Positions 35,634 through 45,514 of a stretch of DNA of 47,716 nucleotides are shown here, in pieces. The notes below the pieces were generated by a model that ran no database searches, was not told the origin of the DNA, and saw only the letters and a list, made by a program, of their open reading frames with translations. The position numbers and the translations under genes were made by a program. Each line of letters starts with the position of its first letter. Position 1 is the stretch's first letter. The DNA comes from Candidatus Yanofskyibacteriota bacterium (lineage in GTDB: Bacteria; Patescibacteriota; Minisyncoccia; JACQLN01), in contig CALRHC010000007.1 in the NCBI GenBank assembly GCA_943359335.1, positions 1-47,716 of the forward strand, in the 5' to 3' direction.

Positions 35634-37610
35634 TTATTTTATAAGTAAACCAACAATAAGCAGTGCCACAATATTTACTATTTTAATCATTGGGTTAATA
35701 GCTGGGCCCGCAGTGTCTTTGTAAGGATCGCCAACAGTATCACCTGTAACCGCAGCTTGGTGAGCAAAAGATTTTTTGCCACCAAAATGTCCATCTTCAA
35801 TATATTTTTTAGCGTTATCCCAAGCAGCTCCACCCGAAGTCATGGAAATTGCCATAAACAAACCAGAAACCAATGAACCCACAATAACTCCGCCTAAAGC
35901 TTCCAAACCCAAAAACCAACCTACTAGAAACGGAATAACTATTGGAATTAACGCAGGAATTATCATCCCTTTTTGAGCCGCAATAGTAACAATGTCTACC
36001 GCCTTAGCATAATCTGGCTTTACTGTTCGCTCCATAATGCCCGGCATTTCTTTAAATTGGCGACGAACTTCTAAAACAACCTTAGAGGCAGCTTCTCCTA
36101 CTGCTCGAATAGAAAAAGAAGCAAATATATAAGGCAACATTGCGCCTAATAACAAACCAATAAGAACTGTTGGGTTAATCAAACTAAAATTAAACCTTAA
36201 ACCGAACTTTTCTATCTCGGCTACATAAACCACAAACAAAGTTAGAGCAGCCAAACCCGCTGAAGCAATTGCATAACCTTTAGTTACAGCTTTTGTTGTA
36301 TTGCCCACAGCATCTAAAGCATCGGTATGTTTTCTGACACCTTCATCGAGCCCTGCCATTTCGGCAATACCACCAGCATTATCTGTAATAGGACCAAAAG
36401 AATCTATAGCTACAATTATTGCGGCCATCGAAAGCATACTAGAAGCCGCAATGGCTACACCATAAATTCCAAACAAGTAGAACGAAGCCAAAACTCCAGC
36501 AGAAATAATAATAACAGGCAAAGCTGTGCTTTCTAGAGAAACAGCAAGTCCAGTAATTATGTTTGTGCCATGTCCAGACTGAGAAGAATGGGCAATAGAT
36601 TTTACTGGTCTGTAGCTTTTAGAAGTATAGTAATCGGTAACCAAAACCATTAAAAAGGTAACCACCACACCAACTAGAGCCGACCAAAATAAATTAATGT
36701 TGTTTTCTGTGTTTACAACTTTTGGAATAGCAAACCAAAGAGCTGCTAGTGTTACAACAGCTGAAGCCAACAAACCTTTATACAAAGCAGTCATTATTGC
36801 TTCGCCAGATAATCTTACAAACCAAGAACCAACAATACTACCTAAAATTGCTGTAGCACCTATAACCAAAGGTAAAATTATAAAAGAAGGAGCCACAAAA
36901 GCACCAAGCAACATTGTGCCAATCATTGTAGCCACATAAGTTTCGAAAAGATCAGCGGCCATACCAGCACAATCCCCTACGTTATCTCCAACATTATCTG
37001 CAATAACTGCTGGGTTTCTAGGATCATCTTCTGGAATACCAGCTTCAATTTTTCCAACTAAATCGGCACCCACATCGGCTCCTTTAGTAAAAATACCTCC
37101 GCCCAAACGAGCAAAAATAGAAATTAAGCTTCCACCAAAACCAAGCCCAATAAGAGCGCTTAAATCATTTGTAATAAAATAAAACCCAGCAACAGAAAGC
37201 AAAGCTAAAGCACAAACGAAAAATCCTGTAACAGCTCCACCATTAAAAGCCAAAGAGAAAGCTTGTTTTAAACCAGTTTTTGCAGCTTCAGCCACGCGCA
37301 CATTCGATCGCACCGCAACACTCATGCCAATATATCCCGCCAAAGCAGAAAGAAAACCTCCAATTAAAAAACCGATTGCTGTTGCTAAGCTCAAGGCAAA
37401 ATATATTCCAACCGCAAGCAAAACAGCAATTATAGATATTGTTTTATATTGACGCTTTAAATAAGCGTTGGCTCCTTCGCGAATAGCTTGAGAGATATCT
37501 TTTTGTTCTGTTGGGCCTTCTGGTTTTTTTAAAACCGAAACAATAAGTAAAGCGCCGTAAATGATTCCTACCAAACCCGACACTATAATAAATATTTGTG
37601 ATGTAGACAT
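35634..37610 (-). CDS. hppA: Membrane-bound proton/sodium-translocating pyrophosphatase
   Basis: [56 protein letters not shown]. Confidence 0.98.
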   Translation of the reverse strand: MSTSQIFIIVSGLVGIIYGALLIVSVLKKPEGPTEQKDISQAIREGANAYLKRQYKTISIIAVLLAVGIYFALSLATAIGFLIGGFLSALAGYIGMSVAVRSNVRVAEAAKTGLKQAFSLAFNGGAVTGFFVCALALLSVAGFYFITNDLSALIGLGFGGSLISIFARLGGGIFTKGADVGADLVGKIEAGIPEDDPRNPAVIADNVGDNVGDCAGMAADLFETYVATMIGTMLLGAFVAPSFIILPLVIGATAILGSIVGSWFVRLSGEAIMTALYKGLLASAVVTLAALWFAIPKVVNTENNINLFWSALVGVVVTFLMVLVTDYYTSKSYRPVKSIAHSSQSGHGTNIITGLAVSLESTALPVIIISAGVLASFYLFGIYGVAIAASSMLSMAAIIVAIDSFGPITDNAGGIAEMAGLDEGVRKHTDALDAVGNTTKAVTKGYAIASAGLAALTLFVVYVAEIEKFGLRFNFSLINPTVLIGLLLGAMLPYIFASFSIRAVGEAASKVVLEVRRQFKEMPGIMERTVKPDYAKAVDIVTIAAQKGMIIPALIPIVIPFLVGWFLGLEALGGVIVGSLVSGLFMAISMTSGGAAWDNAKKYIEDGHFGGKKSFAHQAAVTGDTVGDPYKDTAGPAINPMIKIVNIVALLIVGLLIK

Positions 37611-37652
37611 TTTTTTAAATTTCTAACAATTAATAACAAATCTAAATTTATT

Positions 37653-38996
37653 TTATTCGCTTTTTTCCTTTAAAGTTTCTTCGTCCTTAACAACATCTTC
37701 CGGTATTTCTACTTTTTCTTCGTTAACAGTCTCGCTCGATTCAACCGAAGTTTCTTCTCCTTCGGATTCTGTTTTTTCTTTTTCTGTAACAACAGGTGCT
37801 GTGCCTTTAACATCTATCTTCCAACCAGTAAGTTCAGCAGCCAATCTAACATTTTGTCCTCTTTTGCCAATAGCTAAAGAAAGTTGATCCTCGCTTACAT
37901 CTACAGTGGCTATATGATGAACTTCATTTAAATCTACATTTAAAACTTTTGCTGGAGAAAGCGCACTGGCTATTAATTTAGACTCGTCATCAGACCAAGC
38001 TACAATGTCTATGTTCTCGCCACCAAGCTCGCTTATTACAGCACTAACCCTAATACCTCTTTGTCCAACACACGAGCCCACAGGATCGATTCCAGGGTCA
38101 CTAGAATAAACAGCTACTTTGCTTCTAGAGCCAGCTTCACGTGCAATTGCTTTAATTTCTACTACCCCCGTTGCAATTTCTGGTACTTCTAATTCAAAAA
38201 GTTTAGCAATTATTTTTGGATGCTTACGTGAAAGTATAATAGCAGGACCACGATGATCTTTTTCTACTCTAACCACATAAACCCTTAAACGCTGACCAAT
38301 GCGATATCTTTCTTGTGGAATTTGTTCTTCTGGAAACAAAGCGCCTGTTGTTTTACCAATATCCAAATAAACTGTGCCACGCTCTACCCTTTGAACAGTA
38401 GCAGAAAGAATATCGCCTTCTTTTTCTTTAAACGTTTCGTAAACAACTTCTCTTTCGGCTTCACGAATACGCTGAATAATAACTTGTTTTGCTGTTTGAG
38501 CAGCGATACGGCCATAATCTTCTTTGGTATCCAATGGAATCAAAAGCTCTCCGCCAAGTTCTATAGCAGATTTAACTTTTTTAGCTTCATCGATTAAAAT
38601 ATGGCGTTTTGGGTTAAAACGGAATTTTTTATCCTTTGTTTCTTCTTCCTCTAATTCTTCTTGCATGGATCGTCTATCCTCAACTACTTTTTCTGAATCG
38701 TCTGTCGATTCTCCTTTTAATTTAGCCTCTCTCTCGGCTCGTTCTGCCTCCATTTTAGCGATTTCTTCTTCCGAAAAAATCATACTTTCGTCTACAGTCA
38801 AAAGAACCTGAAAAAACTTAGCAGTTCCAGTCTTTGGATCTAATTTTACCCTTATATTCTGACCTTTTTCGCCATAATCCTTTTTATAGGCGGCAGCCAT
38901 GGCCATTTCTATGGTTTCCATAACCTTTTCCTTAGAAATGCCCTTTTCTTCGGCAATTTGGTCTATAGCCGAAATAAATTGTTTTAAATCAATCAT
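37653..38996 (-). CDS. nusA: Transcription termination/antitermination protein NusA
   Basis: S1 and KH domains: VCVGQRGIRVSAVISELGGENIDIV, AIGKRGQNVRLAAELTGWKID. Confidence 0.96.
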   Translation of the reverse strand: MIDLKQFISAIDQIAEEKGISKEKVMETIEMAMAAAYKKDYGEKGQNIRVKLDPKTGTAKFFQVLLTVDESMIFSEEEIAKMEAERAEREAKLKGESTDDSEKVVEDRRSMQEELEEEETKDKKFRFNPKRHILIDEAKKVKSAIELGGELLIPLDTKEDYGRIAAQTAKQVIIQRIREAEREVVYETFKEKEGDILSATVQRVERGTVYLDIGKTTGALFPEEQIPQERYRIGQRLRVYVVRVEKDHRGPAIILSRKHPKIIAKLFELEVPEIATGVVEIKAIAREAGSRSKVAVYSSDPGIDPVGSCVGQRGIRVSAVISELGGENIDIVAWSDDESKLIASALSPAKVLNVDLNEVHHIATVDVSEDQLSLAIGKRGQNVRLAAELTGWKIDVKGTAPVVTEKEKTESEGEETSVESSETVNEEKVEIPEDVVKDEETLKEKSE

Positions 38997-39039
38997 GCAA
39001 GTTTTATTTATGAACGAAGTGAATAATTATTAAAACTTA

Positions 39040-39142
39040 GCCCCTGAGGCTGTCGAAGGGTAAACATAATGAAAATGGTTCGACAAACTCACCATAAGGT
39101 TTGGCGACCAATCACTTCGCTCTTGGGCCAAATCCTTAATAA
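39040..39142. repeat. Dispersed repeat (CTCACCATAAGGTTT family), copy near nusA
   Basis: CCCTGAGGCTGTCGAAGGGTAAAC...GGTTCGACAAACTCACCATAAGGTTT; related to 27047-27146. Confidence 0.65.
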
Positions 39143-39145
39143 ATA

Positions 39146-39167
39146 AGGACCGCCTCAGCGGTCCTTA
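39146..39167. terminator. Intrinsic terminator-like hairpin
   Basis: AAGGACCGC-ctca-GCGGTCCTT. Confidence 0.6.
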
Positions 39168-39313
39168 ACAGTGCCCTAACTAATGACCCTATTGTACACA
39201 AGATCAAAAAAGGGGTCAACCCCGTTTAGAAACAGTCCGTCTGGGACCCTTTGGGCGCGAAGCGCGGACGCGGTTTCCCCCGCCAAAGAGTCGCATAATG
39301 TTATAATCAAATT

Positions 39314-40228
39314 GTGACTATAAAATCTCTATTCACCGATTACCTAAACCACCTAGAAATAGAAAAAAACCGTTCTAAAAAAACGGTGGAAAATTACGAT
39401 CGCTATTTAAGGCGCTTTTTCGATTACGCTAAAACCGATTCCCCTACCGGAATTTCTAACGATGTGGTTAGAAATTACAGATTACACTTGAACCGCATAA
39501 CACCTCCATTAAAAAAAATTACTCAAGCTTACCACTTAATTGCTCTACGTAACTTTTTAAAATATTTAGCCAAGCGCGATGTAAAAACTTTAACTGCCGA
39601 TAAAATAGAACTTGGAAAAGTTGGCGACAGGCACATAGACTTTTTAGAAAATGAAGAAGTAGAAAGATTACTAGACGCAGCCAACGGAAACTCTGTTAAA
39701 AATTTACGAGACAAAGCATTATTAGAACTTTTATTTTCCACGGGGCTACGTGTTTCCGAACTTTGTTCGTTAAATAAAGAATCGGTTAATTTAAAACGCG
39801 GAGAATTTGCAGTTCGTGGTAAAGGCGACAAAATTCGTGTGGTTTTTCTTTCCGAACCCGCAAGGCGTTCGTTAGAAAATTATATTTCTAAAAGACAAGA
39901 TATAGATGAAGCGCTGTTTGCCAGAGGAACAAGCGACAAGAAACAAGGTACAAGTAAGACAAGTAAAGATTTAAGAATTACACCTAGAACTGTTCAAAGA
40001 ATTGTAAAACATTACGCAACTAAAGCCGGAATTATAAAAGATATTCATCCACATACCTTACGCCACAGCTTTGCCACTGATTTATTAAGAAACGGTGCAG
40101 ATATACGCTCCGTTCAAGCAATGCTAGGGCACTCCAACATAACTACAACTCAAATCTATACCCACGTTACAGATACAGGTTTAAAAGAAATTCACAAAGC
40201 CTTCCACGCACGCAGAAGAAAAGAATAA
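39314..40228 (+). CDS. Tyrosine recombinase XerC/XerD family
   Basis: LLFSTGLRVSELCSL, HTLRHSFATDLLRNGADIRSVQAMLGHSNITTTQIYTHV. Confidence 0.95.
   Translation: MTIKSLFTDYLNHLEIEKNRSKKTVENYDRYLRRFFDYAKTDSPTGISNDVVRNYRLHLNRITPPLKKITQAYHLIALRNFLKYLAKRDVKTLTADKIELGKVGDRHIDFLENEEVERLLDAANGNSVKNLRDKALLELLFSTGLRVSELCSLNKESVNLKRGEFAVRGKGDKIRVVFLSEPARRSLENYISKRQDIDEALFARGTSDKKQGTSKTSKDLRITPRTVQRIVKHYATKAGIIKDIHPHTLRHSFATDLLRNGADIRSVQAMLGHSNITTTQIYTHVTDTGLKEIHKAFHARRRKE
39929..39965. repeat. 7-nt-period repeat array inside xer gene
   Basis: ACAAGCG ACAAGAA ACAAGGT ACAAGTA ag ACAAGTA. Confidence 0.85.
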
Positions 40229-40235
40229 TTTTTAA

Positions 40236-40263
40236 ATTAGGGCTTAGGATTTAGAGTTTAGGG
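40236..40263. repeat. 7-nt-period repeat array, intergenic
   Basis: ATTAGGG CTTAGGA TTTAGAG TTTAGGG. Confidence 0.75.
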
Positions 40264-40267
40264 TTTT

Positions 40268-41260
40268 TTATAAACCCATCACTTCCTTAACCAACTTCAA
40301 AGTTTCTTGGGCTTCGGCGCGAGCTTTGGCCGTACCCTCTAATAAAATTTGATCTATAAGTTCTGGATTGTTTTCAAACTCGGCCCGCTTTGTTCTAATA
40401 GGTTCTAAAAAGTTATTTATTGCTACAACTAATTTTTCTTTAACTTCTACATCTTTAATTGTGCCTTTTTGATAGCGCGATTTTAAATCAGAGACTTCTT
40501 CTTTGTTTGTATTAAAAAGATCGTGGTAAATAAAAACTGGATTGCCTTCTACTTGCCCCGGTTCGTTACCATGCACACGATTAGGATCTGTATACATTCC
40601 CATAACCTTCTTTTTAACTTCTTCACTAGAATCAGAAAGATAAATACAGTTCCCAATCGACTTAGACATTTTTGCTTTGCCGTCTGTACCAATTAAAGTT
40701 ACAGCTTCGTTTCCAACCAAAGCCTCGGGTTCTGGAAAAACTTCGCCGTACATATTGTTAAATTTGTTCGCAATTTCACGTGTAACTTCTATGTGAGATT
40801 CTTGATCTTTGCCAACCGGAACCAAATTCGCCCGTACCATTAAAATATCGGCCGCTTGTAAAACAGGATAAGCTAAAAGTCCCAATGAAGCATTTTCCAT
40901 TTTAAGATCACGCATGACTTCCTTCAAAGTAGGTATTCTTTCTAAACGAGGTTTGTTAACCAGCATTGCAAACAAAAGATAAAGATAAGCTACCTCCAAA
41001 ATTTGTGACTGCCTATAAAAAACAACTTTTTTAGGGTCTAGGCCGCAAGCCAAATAATCCAACATAAGCTCGCGAATATTTTCGTTTAGTTTTTGTATAT
41101 TTTCTTTTTCCGGTTTAGTAGTAAGTGTATGTAAATCTGCAAGAATAATAAAAGTATCGTATTCATTTTGTAATGCTATACGATTCTTTAATGTGCCTAC
41201 ATAATGCCCCAAATGGAGCTTACCGGTAGGTCTATCGCCAGTTAATATTCTTTTTTTCAT
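40268..41260 (-). CDS. trpS: Tryptophanyl-tRNA synthetase
   Basis: GDRPTGKLHLGHYVGTLKNR, KMSKSIGNCIYLSD. Confidence 0.96.
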   Translation of the reverse strand: MKKRILTGDRPTGKLHLGHYVGTLKNRIALQNEYDTFIILADLHTLTTKPEKENIQKLNENIRELMLDYLACGLDPKKVVFYRQSQILEVAYLYLLFAMLVNKPRLERIPTLKEVMRDLKMENASLGLLAYPVLQAADILMVRANLVPVGKDQESHIEVTREIANKFNNMYGEVFPEPEALVGNEAVTLIGTDGKAKMSKSIGNCIYLSDSSEEVKKKVMGMYTDPNRVHGNEPGQVEGNPVFIYHDLFNTNKEEVSDLKSRYQKGTIKDVEVKEKLVVAINNFLEPIRTKRAEFENNPELIDQILLEGTAKARAEAQETLKLVKEVMGL

Positions 41261-41279
41261 GTTTTTATATTCTTCTTGG

Positions 41280-41351
41280 TGCTCTCGGAGGGACTCGAAC
41301 CCCCAACAACTGGTTCGAAGCCAGTTATGATATCCATTTCACCACGAGAGC
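41280..41351 (-). tRNA. tRNA-Arg (anticodon TCG)
   Basis: Minus strand GCTCTCG...ACTGG-CTTCGAA-CCAGT...GGGGGTTCGAGTCCC..CGAGAGC-A. Confidence 0.93.
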
Positions 41352-41419
41352 TATATATTTGCTTTTAAAAGTGTATCCTGCTACCTTCCTAGCGTAAATA
41401 TAGCATATTAAGGTTGGTA

Positions 41420-41482
41420 TTGACAAGTTGATAATAATATGCTAGTATTGAACCATATCGCGTTTCTGACGCGGTTTTTTGT
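41420..41482 (+). promoter_or_regulatory. Promoter followed immediately by terminator-like hairpin
   Basis: TTGACA (41420-41425), 17-nt spacer, TAGTAT (41443-41448); CGCGT-ttctg-ACGCG (41459-41473) then g and TTTTTT. Confidence 0.55.
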
Positions 41483-41580
41483 TTGCTTAATTACAAGCTC
41501 ATAGCTAGCAATTAGGCAGAAATCCCTAGCTTTTAAGCGAAGGATAACATACATCTGGCGCAGGGGCTTGCCCCTAAACT

Positions 41581-42126
41581 ATGAAAAAAACAATACAAAA
41601 AGTGTTTATTATGAGGCTAATTTTAGCCATACTAATAACGTCTACTATACCAGCTCATACAAGCGCTGCTTTAATAGACATAAATACCGATAGTATTAGT
41701 TCTTGGCTTAGAACCAAAATTGCTCCAACAGCCTTAGCCGACGAAACAAAAGCTAAAAACGATGACTTAGCCACAATAAGTGGTTTAGCTTTTATTACCT
41801 CTGGCCAACCTTTAATAGGTGTAGTTAAGGTGTACGAAACTTTTGTAACCGCTTATTCTTCTAGTGTAGATGAAACAGATAGCACTCCGTTTATAACAGC
41901 TTCTGGTAAAAGAGTACGCGACGGTATAGTTGCTGCAAACTTTTTACCAATGGGTACGAAAATAAGAATACCCGAAATCTTTGGAAATAAAGTATTCGTA
42001 GTTGAAGATCGTATGGCAAGACGCCACGCCGAGAAAGTAGACATTTGGTTCCCTACCAAACAAGAGGCCAAAACTTTCGGCCGAAAGAAATTGCAAATTG
42101 AGGTTATAGAAGATTTTTCTCTATAA
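41581..42126 (+). CDS. 3D-domain secreted protein
   Basis: Signal peptide; FVTAYSSSVDETDSTPFITASGKRVRDGIVAANFLPMGTKIRIPEIFGNKVFVVEDRMARRHAEKVDIWFPTKQEAKTFG. Confidence 0.88.
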   Translation: MKKTIQKVFIMRLILAILITSTIPAHTSAALIDINTDSISSWLRTKIAPTALADETKAKNDDLATISGLAFITSGQPLIGVVKVYETFVTAYSSSVDETDSTPFITASGKRVRDGIVAANFLPMGTKIRIPEIFGNKVFVVEDRMARRHAEKVDIWFPTKQEAKTFGRKKLQIEVIEDFSL

Positions 42127-42129
42127 AAC

Positions 42130-42166
42130 AAAAACCCCCGACACAAGGTTGGGGGTTTTTGTTTTA
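42130..42166. terminator. Intrinsic terminator (bidirectional)
   Basis: AAAACCCCC-gacacaaggt-tGGGGGTTTTTG. Confidence 0.75.
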
Positions 42167-42175
42167 GTTACAAAA

Positions 42176-42376
42176 CTATTCACGTGTTACTTTCGTAGCA
42201 GATGTTCTTCCTTCTTTTTCAACAATTTCGAAAGAAACTGTATCTCCAGTGTTTAACTCGTCTGGTGTAACACCAACAAGTTCTGAAAAATGAAAAAAGG
42301 TATCTTTTTCTTGTCCTTCGCAAGAAATGAATCCATATCCCTTTTCTTTGAGAACGCTTTTGATTGTACCTGTCAT
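42176..42376 (-). CDS. Cold-shock domain protein
   Basis: MTGTIKSVLKEKGYGFISCEGQEKDTFFHFSEL. Confidence 0.96.
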   Translation of the reverse strand: MTGTIKSVLKEKGYGFISCEGQEKDTFFHFSELVGVTPDELNTGDTVSFEIVEKEGRTSATKVTRE

Positions 42377-42481
42377 TGTATGATTATTTTAAATTTCTAA
42401 TTTGAAACATTCGACGTTGCTTCTCCATACCATAACACTATTACGAAATAACACAAACTTTTAGCTATGTCTAAACATTTG

Positions 42482-42562
42482 TGGGCGAGGAGAGATTTGA
42501 ACTCTCACGCCTTGCGGCACTAGCTCCTAAGGCTAGCGTGTCTGCCATTTCACCACTCGCCC
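42482..42562 (-). tRNA. tRNA-Leu (anticodon TAG)
   Basis: Minus strand GGGCGAG...CTAGC-CTTAGGA-GCTAG...long variable arm...GAGAGTTCAAATCTCTC-CTCGCCC-A. Confidence 0.93.
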
Positions 42563-42813
42563 AAATTAAATTTTCTCGGCTACAGCCTCGGTCAAAAAAC
42601 CGAGGGCTCGTGTTGACCAGGGCAATTTTTTATTGCCCGCCTAAAGCTACAATTATTCGCCTTATGCCCACTCGCCCTTACGTGCATTTATATTATCAGA
42701 ATAAGCAATTGTTCGCACTTGACTTTTACATCGTTTTGATATATTATATCAGCGTTACAGAAACAGCAAGTTATTTAAAAAAATAATAACAAACAACCTC
42801 AAAGGAGGCGTAA

Positions 42814-43956
42814 ATGGCCAGTCAGCCAAGACCACAGCAACCGCGGCAACAACCGCAACAGCCTTTGGTGGTAACAGATGTTCGACTTGAACAAGTCGGG
42901 CGTTCTGGTTCCACTTTAAAAGGAAGGATCGCAGCAACTGCGAAAAAGGGAAACAACCCTTGGTCTGGAGTGGACATTAATTTCAAAGTCGGAGGAGTGC
43001 AAACACAAAACTCGCCACTGCAAAGTGGTGAAGATGGGTCTGCAAACGACGATTTCGAAATTCCACTTGACCCTGCCACAAGCAGGGTTCTGATTGAAGC
43101 GTATACGCCGGGATCAAATCCCGTAAGAAAGTTTATAGATGTTGCAACTGCCATTAAACCGCCTACTGTGAAAAAAGCTCTCGACAAAATCGGTCTTGTA
43201 GCAACAGATAGTGGTGATGGCAACTGGGCAATATCTATTGCTGCATGGATGCAAGATTCATCTCCTGCTACAGATGTAGCAATAGAAGTGTCCCATGCAG
43301 GAAACATAGAAAGCGTAACTACCGATAAAAGTGGGTTTGCAAGGCACAGAGTAAAGGTAACAGGCCGAAAAAGCATTGTTTCTTTTCAAGCGCCTGGAGT
43401 ACAAAAAAGTCTGGTTCTGTACGGTCCAAAAAATAAAGAGCATCGAAAAAATAATGTTTATCTGGGTATACTCTGGATATTTGCGATTCTGTGGTTAACG
43501 GGCATAGCGGCAACAGATTATTTTTATCTTACGCCGCCAGTAACACAGTTTAGTGAATTTTCAGATGAGGGTCAAAAAGCTCTAAACCTATACATGAATG
43601 GCGAAGTTAAAACTGACCACGAAATGATTGGTTGGAATAAGCCTGATCCTAATTACCTAAATAAGTTTTGGACCATTGGTTGGGTTTCGATTCTGATGGC
43701 ATTGGTATTTACCCCAATCGCCCTACGCGAAGAATTTATCCGCGCATGGACTATAGCTTGGTCTAACACCCAAGCATGGGTAGATAAACCGGACGAGCCC
43801 AAGACACCTCCAACAACTGGTTCTGGTACAAGAACAGAAGAAAAAGTGGTAAGTAAAAAGGATCAAATCTTCAAGCAAATGTACTTATTTTCTCGTGAAC
43901 TGCTTTCAGCAGTAATAGCCGAACTAGCCGTTGGCGAAAGGAAAATAATGCGATGA
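42814..43956 (+). CDS. Uncharacterised membrane protein with Pro/Gln-rich N-terminus and possible Ig-like repeats
   Basis: SD AAAGGAGG; MASQPRPQQPRQQPQQP...; TM segments after residue ~210. Confidence 0.75.
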   Translation: MASQPRPQQPRQQPQQPLVVTDVRLEQVGRSGSTLKGRIAATAKKGNNPWSGVDINFKVGGVQTQNSPLQSGEDGSANDDFEIPLDPATSRVLIEAYTPGSNPVRKFIDVATAIKPPTVKKALDKIGLVATDSGDGNWAISIAAWMQDSSPATDVAIEVSHAGNIESVTTDKSGFARHRVKVTGRKSIVSFQAPGVQKSLVLYGPKNKEHRKNNVYLGILWIFAILWLTGIAATDYFYLTPPVTQFSEFSDEGQKALNLYMNGEVKTDHEMIGWNKPDPNYLNKFWTIGWVSILMALVFTPIALREEFIRAWTIAWSNTQAWVDKPDEPKTPPTTGSGTRTEEKVVSKKDQIFKQMYLFSRELLSAVIAELAVGERKIMR

Positions 43957-45305
43957 CAAACATTCAAATGTTCCTTTGTGGTTTGGCCGCAATAGTGGTA
44001 TTCAAGTTTCTTGGATGGATCGGTGCATGGGGAACAGGTCTTGGTATCGGAGCATTGCTTGTTGTATTTTTTATTCTGCAAAATTTACCAGATACACAGA
44101 TACGAAAGATTACCAAGCTTTTCTTTTTGGTAATCGGTATATGGGGTCTGTATAACGTTTTTTCTTCGCATACTCCCTTAACAGGACGGGCATTAAAGAT
44201 GCGGGAACGTGTTACGGATCTACAGTTAGCTCAGAAAGTTCAGCCTTCCGGATACTATGCAATGTTTGGAATAGCGGGGGCAGTTGATAAACGTGATTCT
44301 ATAGAAAGCGTCGACATAGCTAAGAGAGCAATTAAACTTGCTCAAACTAGCGACGACGAAACCTTCAAAAAAGGAATACGCAATCTCGTTTCCGAACTGG
44401 ATGAGTTAAGAGACTTCAAAAAAGAAGTCCAGACAAAAACATCGGGTGAGGATTCTAGTTTTTCTGGTTTAATACAGGACATACAAAAAACACGAGGTCG
44501 CACCTTATTATGGGCGTTATCTATAATAGGAATCATGGCTCTCGTGGTATCTGCCGTAGTTAACAAAGATAAAACAAAAATCACAAAAACAACCTTTTCG
44601 GTAATAGGAATAATATTGGGAGTTTTTGTGTTAGATAACATTGTTTACGCCCAAGGCACCGTTGGTTCACCCAACATGCCAAGCGTGCCAATGCCCAGTT
44701 TTGGCAATATGCCGAGTGGCGCGGTAATAATGTTTGGTGCAATCTTTTTTTATCTAATACTTCTTGGAATTGCTTTTTTTAGCAGTAACAAGAAGTTATG
44801 GTGGGGAATATTCGCTTTTGCAGTAATCGCTGGGCTTATACTTTGGTGGGCTAGTAATTTTTACACCTACTACTACCACGGTGGCCTTAAGGCCGATTTA
44901 GATGCCCAAAACCGAATGGTTAGTGCTTACAAAGGGATTCAGCAAAAAGAACGAGCGAAGATCCCTCAAGCTAAGCACTACGATAAGCCTACTCCTATAC
45001 GAGAAGGCTTAGAAGGAGAATTTCCTGTAACGCTAGATCCGGTTCATTGGAGCAAAGAAATTCCGTTTGGTGAAGGTTATAGTTTAGAGTTCGAAATGCC
45101 GGGTTGGTACGAAGTCCTTGCTTCAACCGGTGACCGAATTTTGAACAAAAACGACGGTACAACAAGTGCCGGCGTTATAACATATATGAAATGGGATGGC
45201 GTAATAACCTATCCCAACAAAATGATTTTCCAACGACAAGGAGAAATTCGCTGGATACGTGTTCGCGGCGAAGGCGAACACGGAAAAGTGAGAGTTTACA
45301 GATAA
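43953..45305 (+). CDS. Uncharacterised multi-TM protein with C-terminal soluble domain
   Basis: ATGA overlap with upstream ORF; hydrophobic N-half; internal signal-like segment VFVLDNIVYAQG. Confidence 0.75.
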   Translation: MTNIQMFLCGLAAIVVFKFLGWIGAWGTGLGIGALLVVFFILQNLPDTQIRKITKLFFLVIGIWGLYNVFSSHTPLTGRALKMRERVTDLQLAQKVQPSGYYAMFGIAGAVDKRDSIESVDIAKRAIKLAQTSDDETFKKGIRNLVSELDELRDFKKEVQTKTSGEDSSFSGLIQDIQKTRGRTLLWALSIIGIMALVVSAVVNKDKTKITKTTFSVIGIILGVFVLDNIVYAQGTVGSPNMPSVPMPSFGNMPSGAVIMFGAIFFYLILLGIAFFSSNKKLWWGIFAFAVIAGLILWWASNFYTYYYHGGLKADLDAQNRMVSAYKGIQQKERAKIPQAKHYDKPTPIREGLEGEFPVTLDPVHWSKEIPFGEGYSLEFEMPGWYEVLASTGDRILNKNDGTTSAGVITYMKWDGVITYPNKMIFQRQGEIRWIRVRGEGEHGKVRVYR

Positions 45306-45329
45306 TGATGTTCTTTGTTTTGTACCCTA

Positions 45330-45366
45330 ACCCTCCCCCGACAAAATGTCGGGGGAGTTTTGTTTT
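45330..45366 (+). terminator. Intrinsic terminator
   Basis: CCTCCCCCGACA-aaa-TGTCGGGGGAG followed by TTTTG. Confidence 0.75.
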
Positions 45367-45514
45367 GGTTTACAAAATCGTTTATTAAAAATAAAAACCA
45401 AAACATCCCGAGCGAATTTTATGAGCGAGGGATTACCTAATAATTAAAATCATTCTATAATTAAAATAATAATTTGTTCTTTGTGCTCCTTAAAAATTAG
45501 GAGGCATAAGCTTA

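Noticed and set aside
39314-40228. Tyrosine recombinase as integrase of a large mobile island
   Set aside because: Single XerC/D-type gene among housekeeping genes, no att repeats or phage genes beside it; most likely chromosome dimer resolution. A role in the tRNA-tail elements cannot be excluded.
40236-40263. TTTAGGG-like units resembling plant telomere repeats
   Set aside because: Only four degenerate units, inside a bacterial intergenic gap; better explained by the general period-7 family.
42481-42786. Plus-strand ORF starting MGEERFELSRLAALAPKASVSAISPLAQ
   Set aside because: Antisense to tRNA-Leu; spurious.
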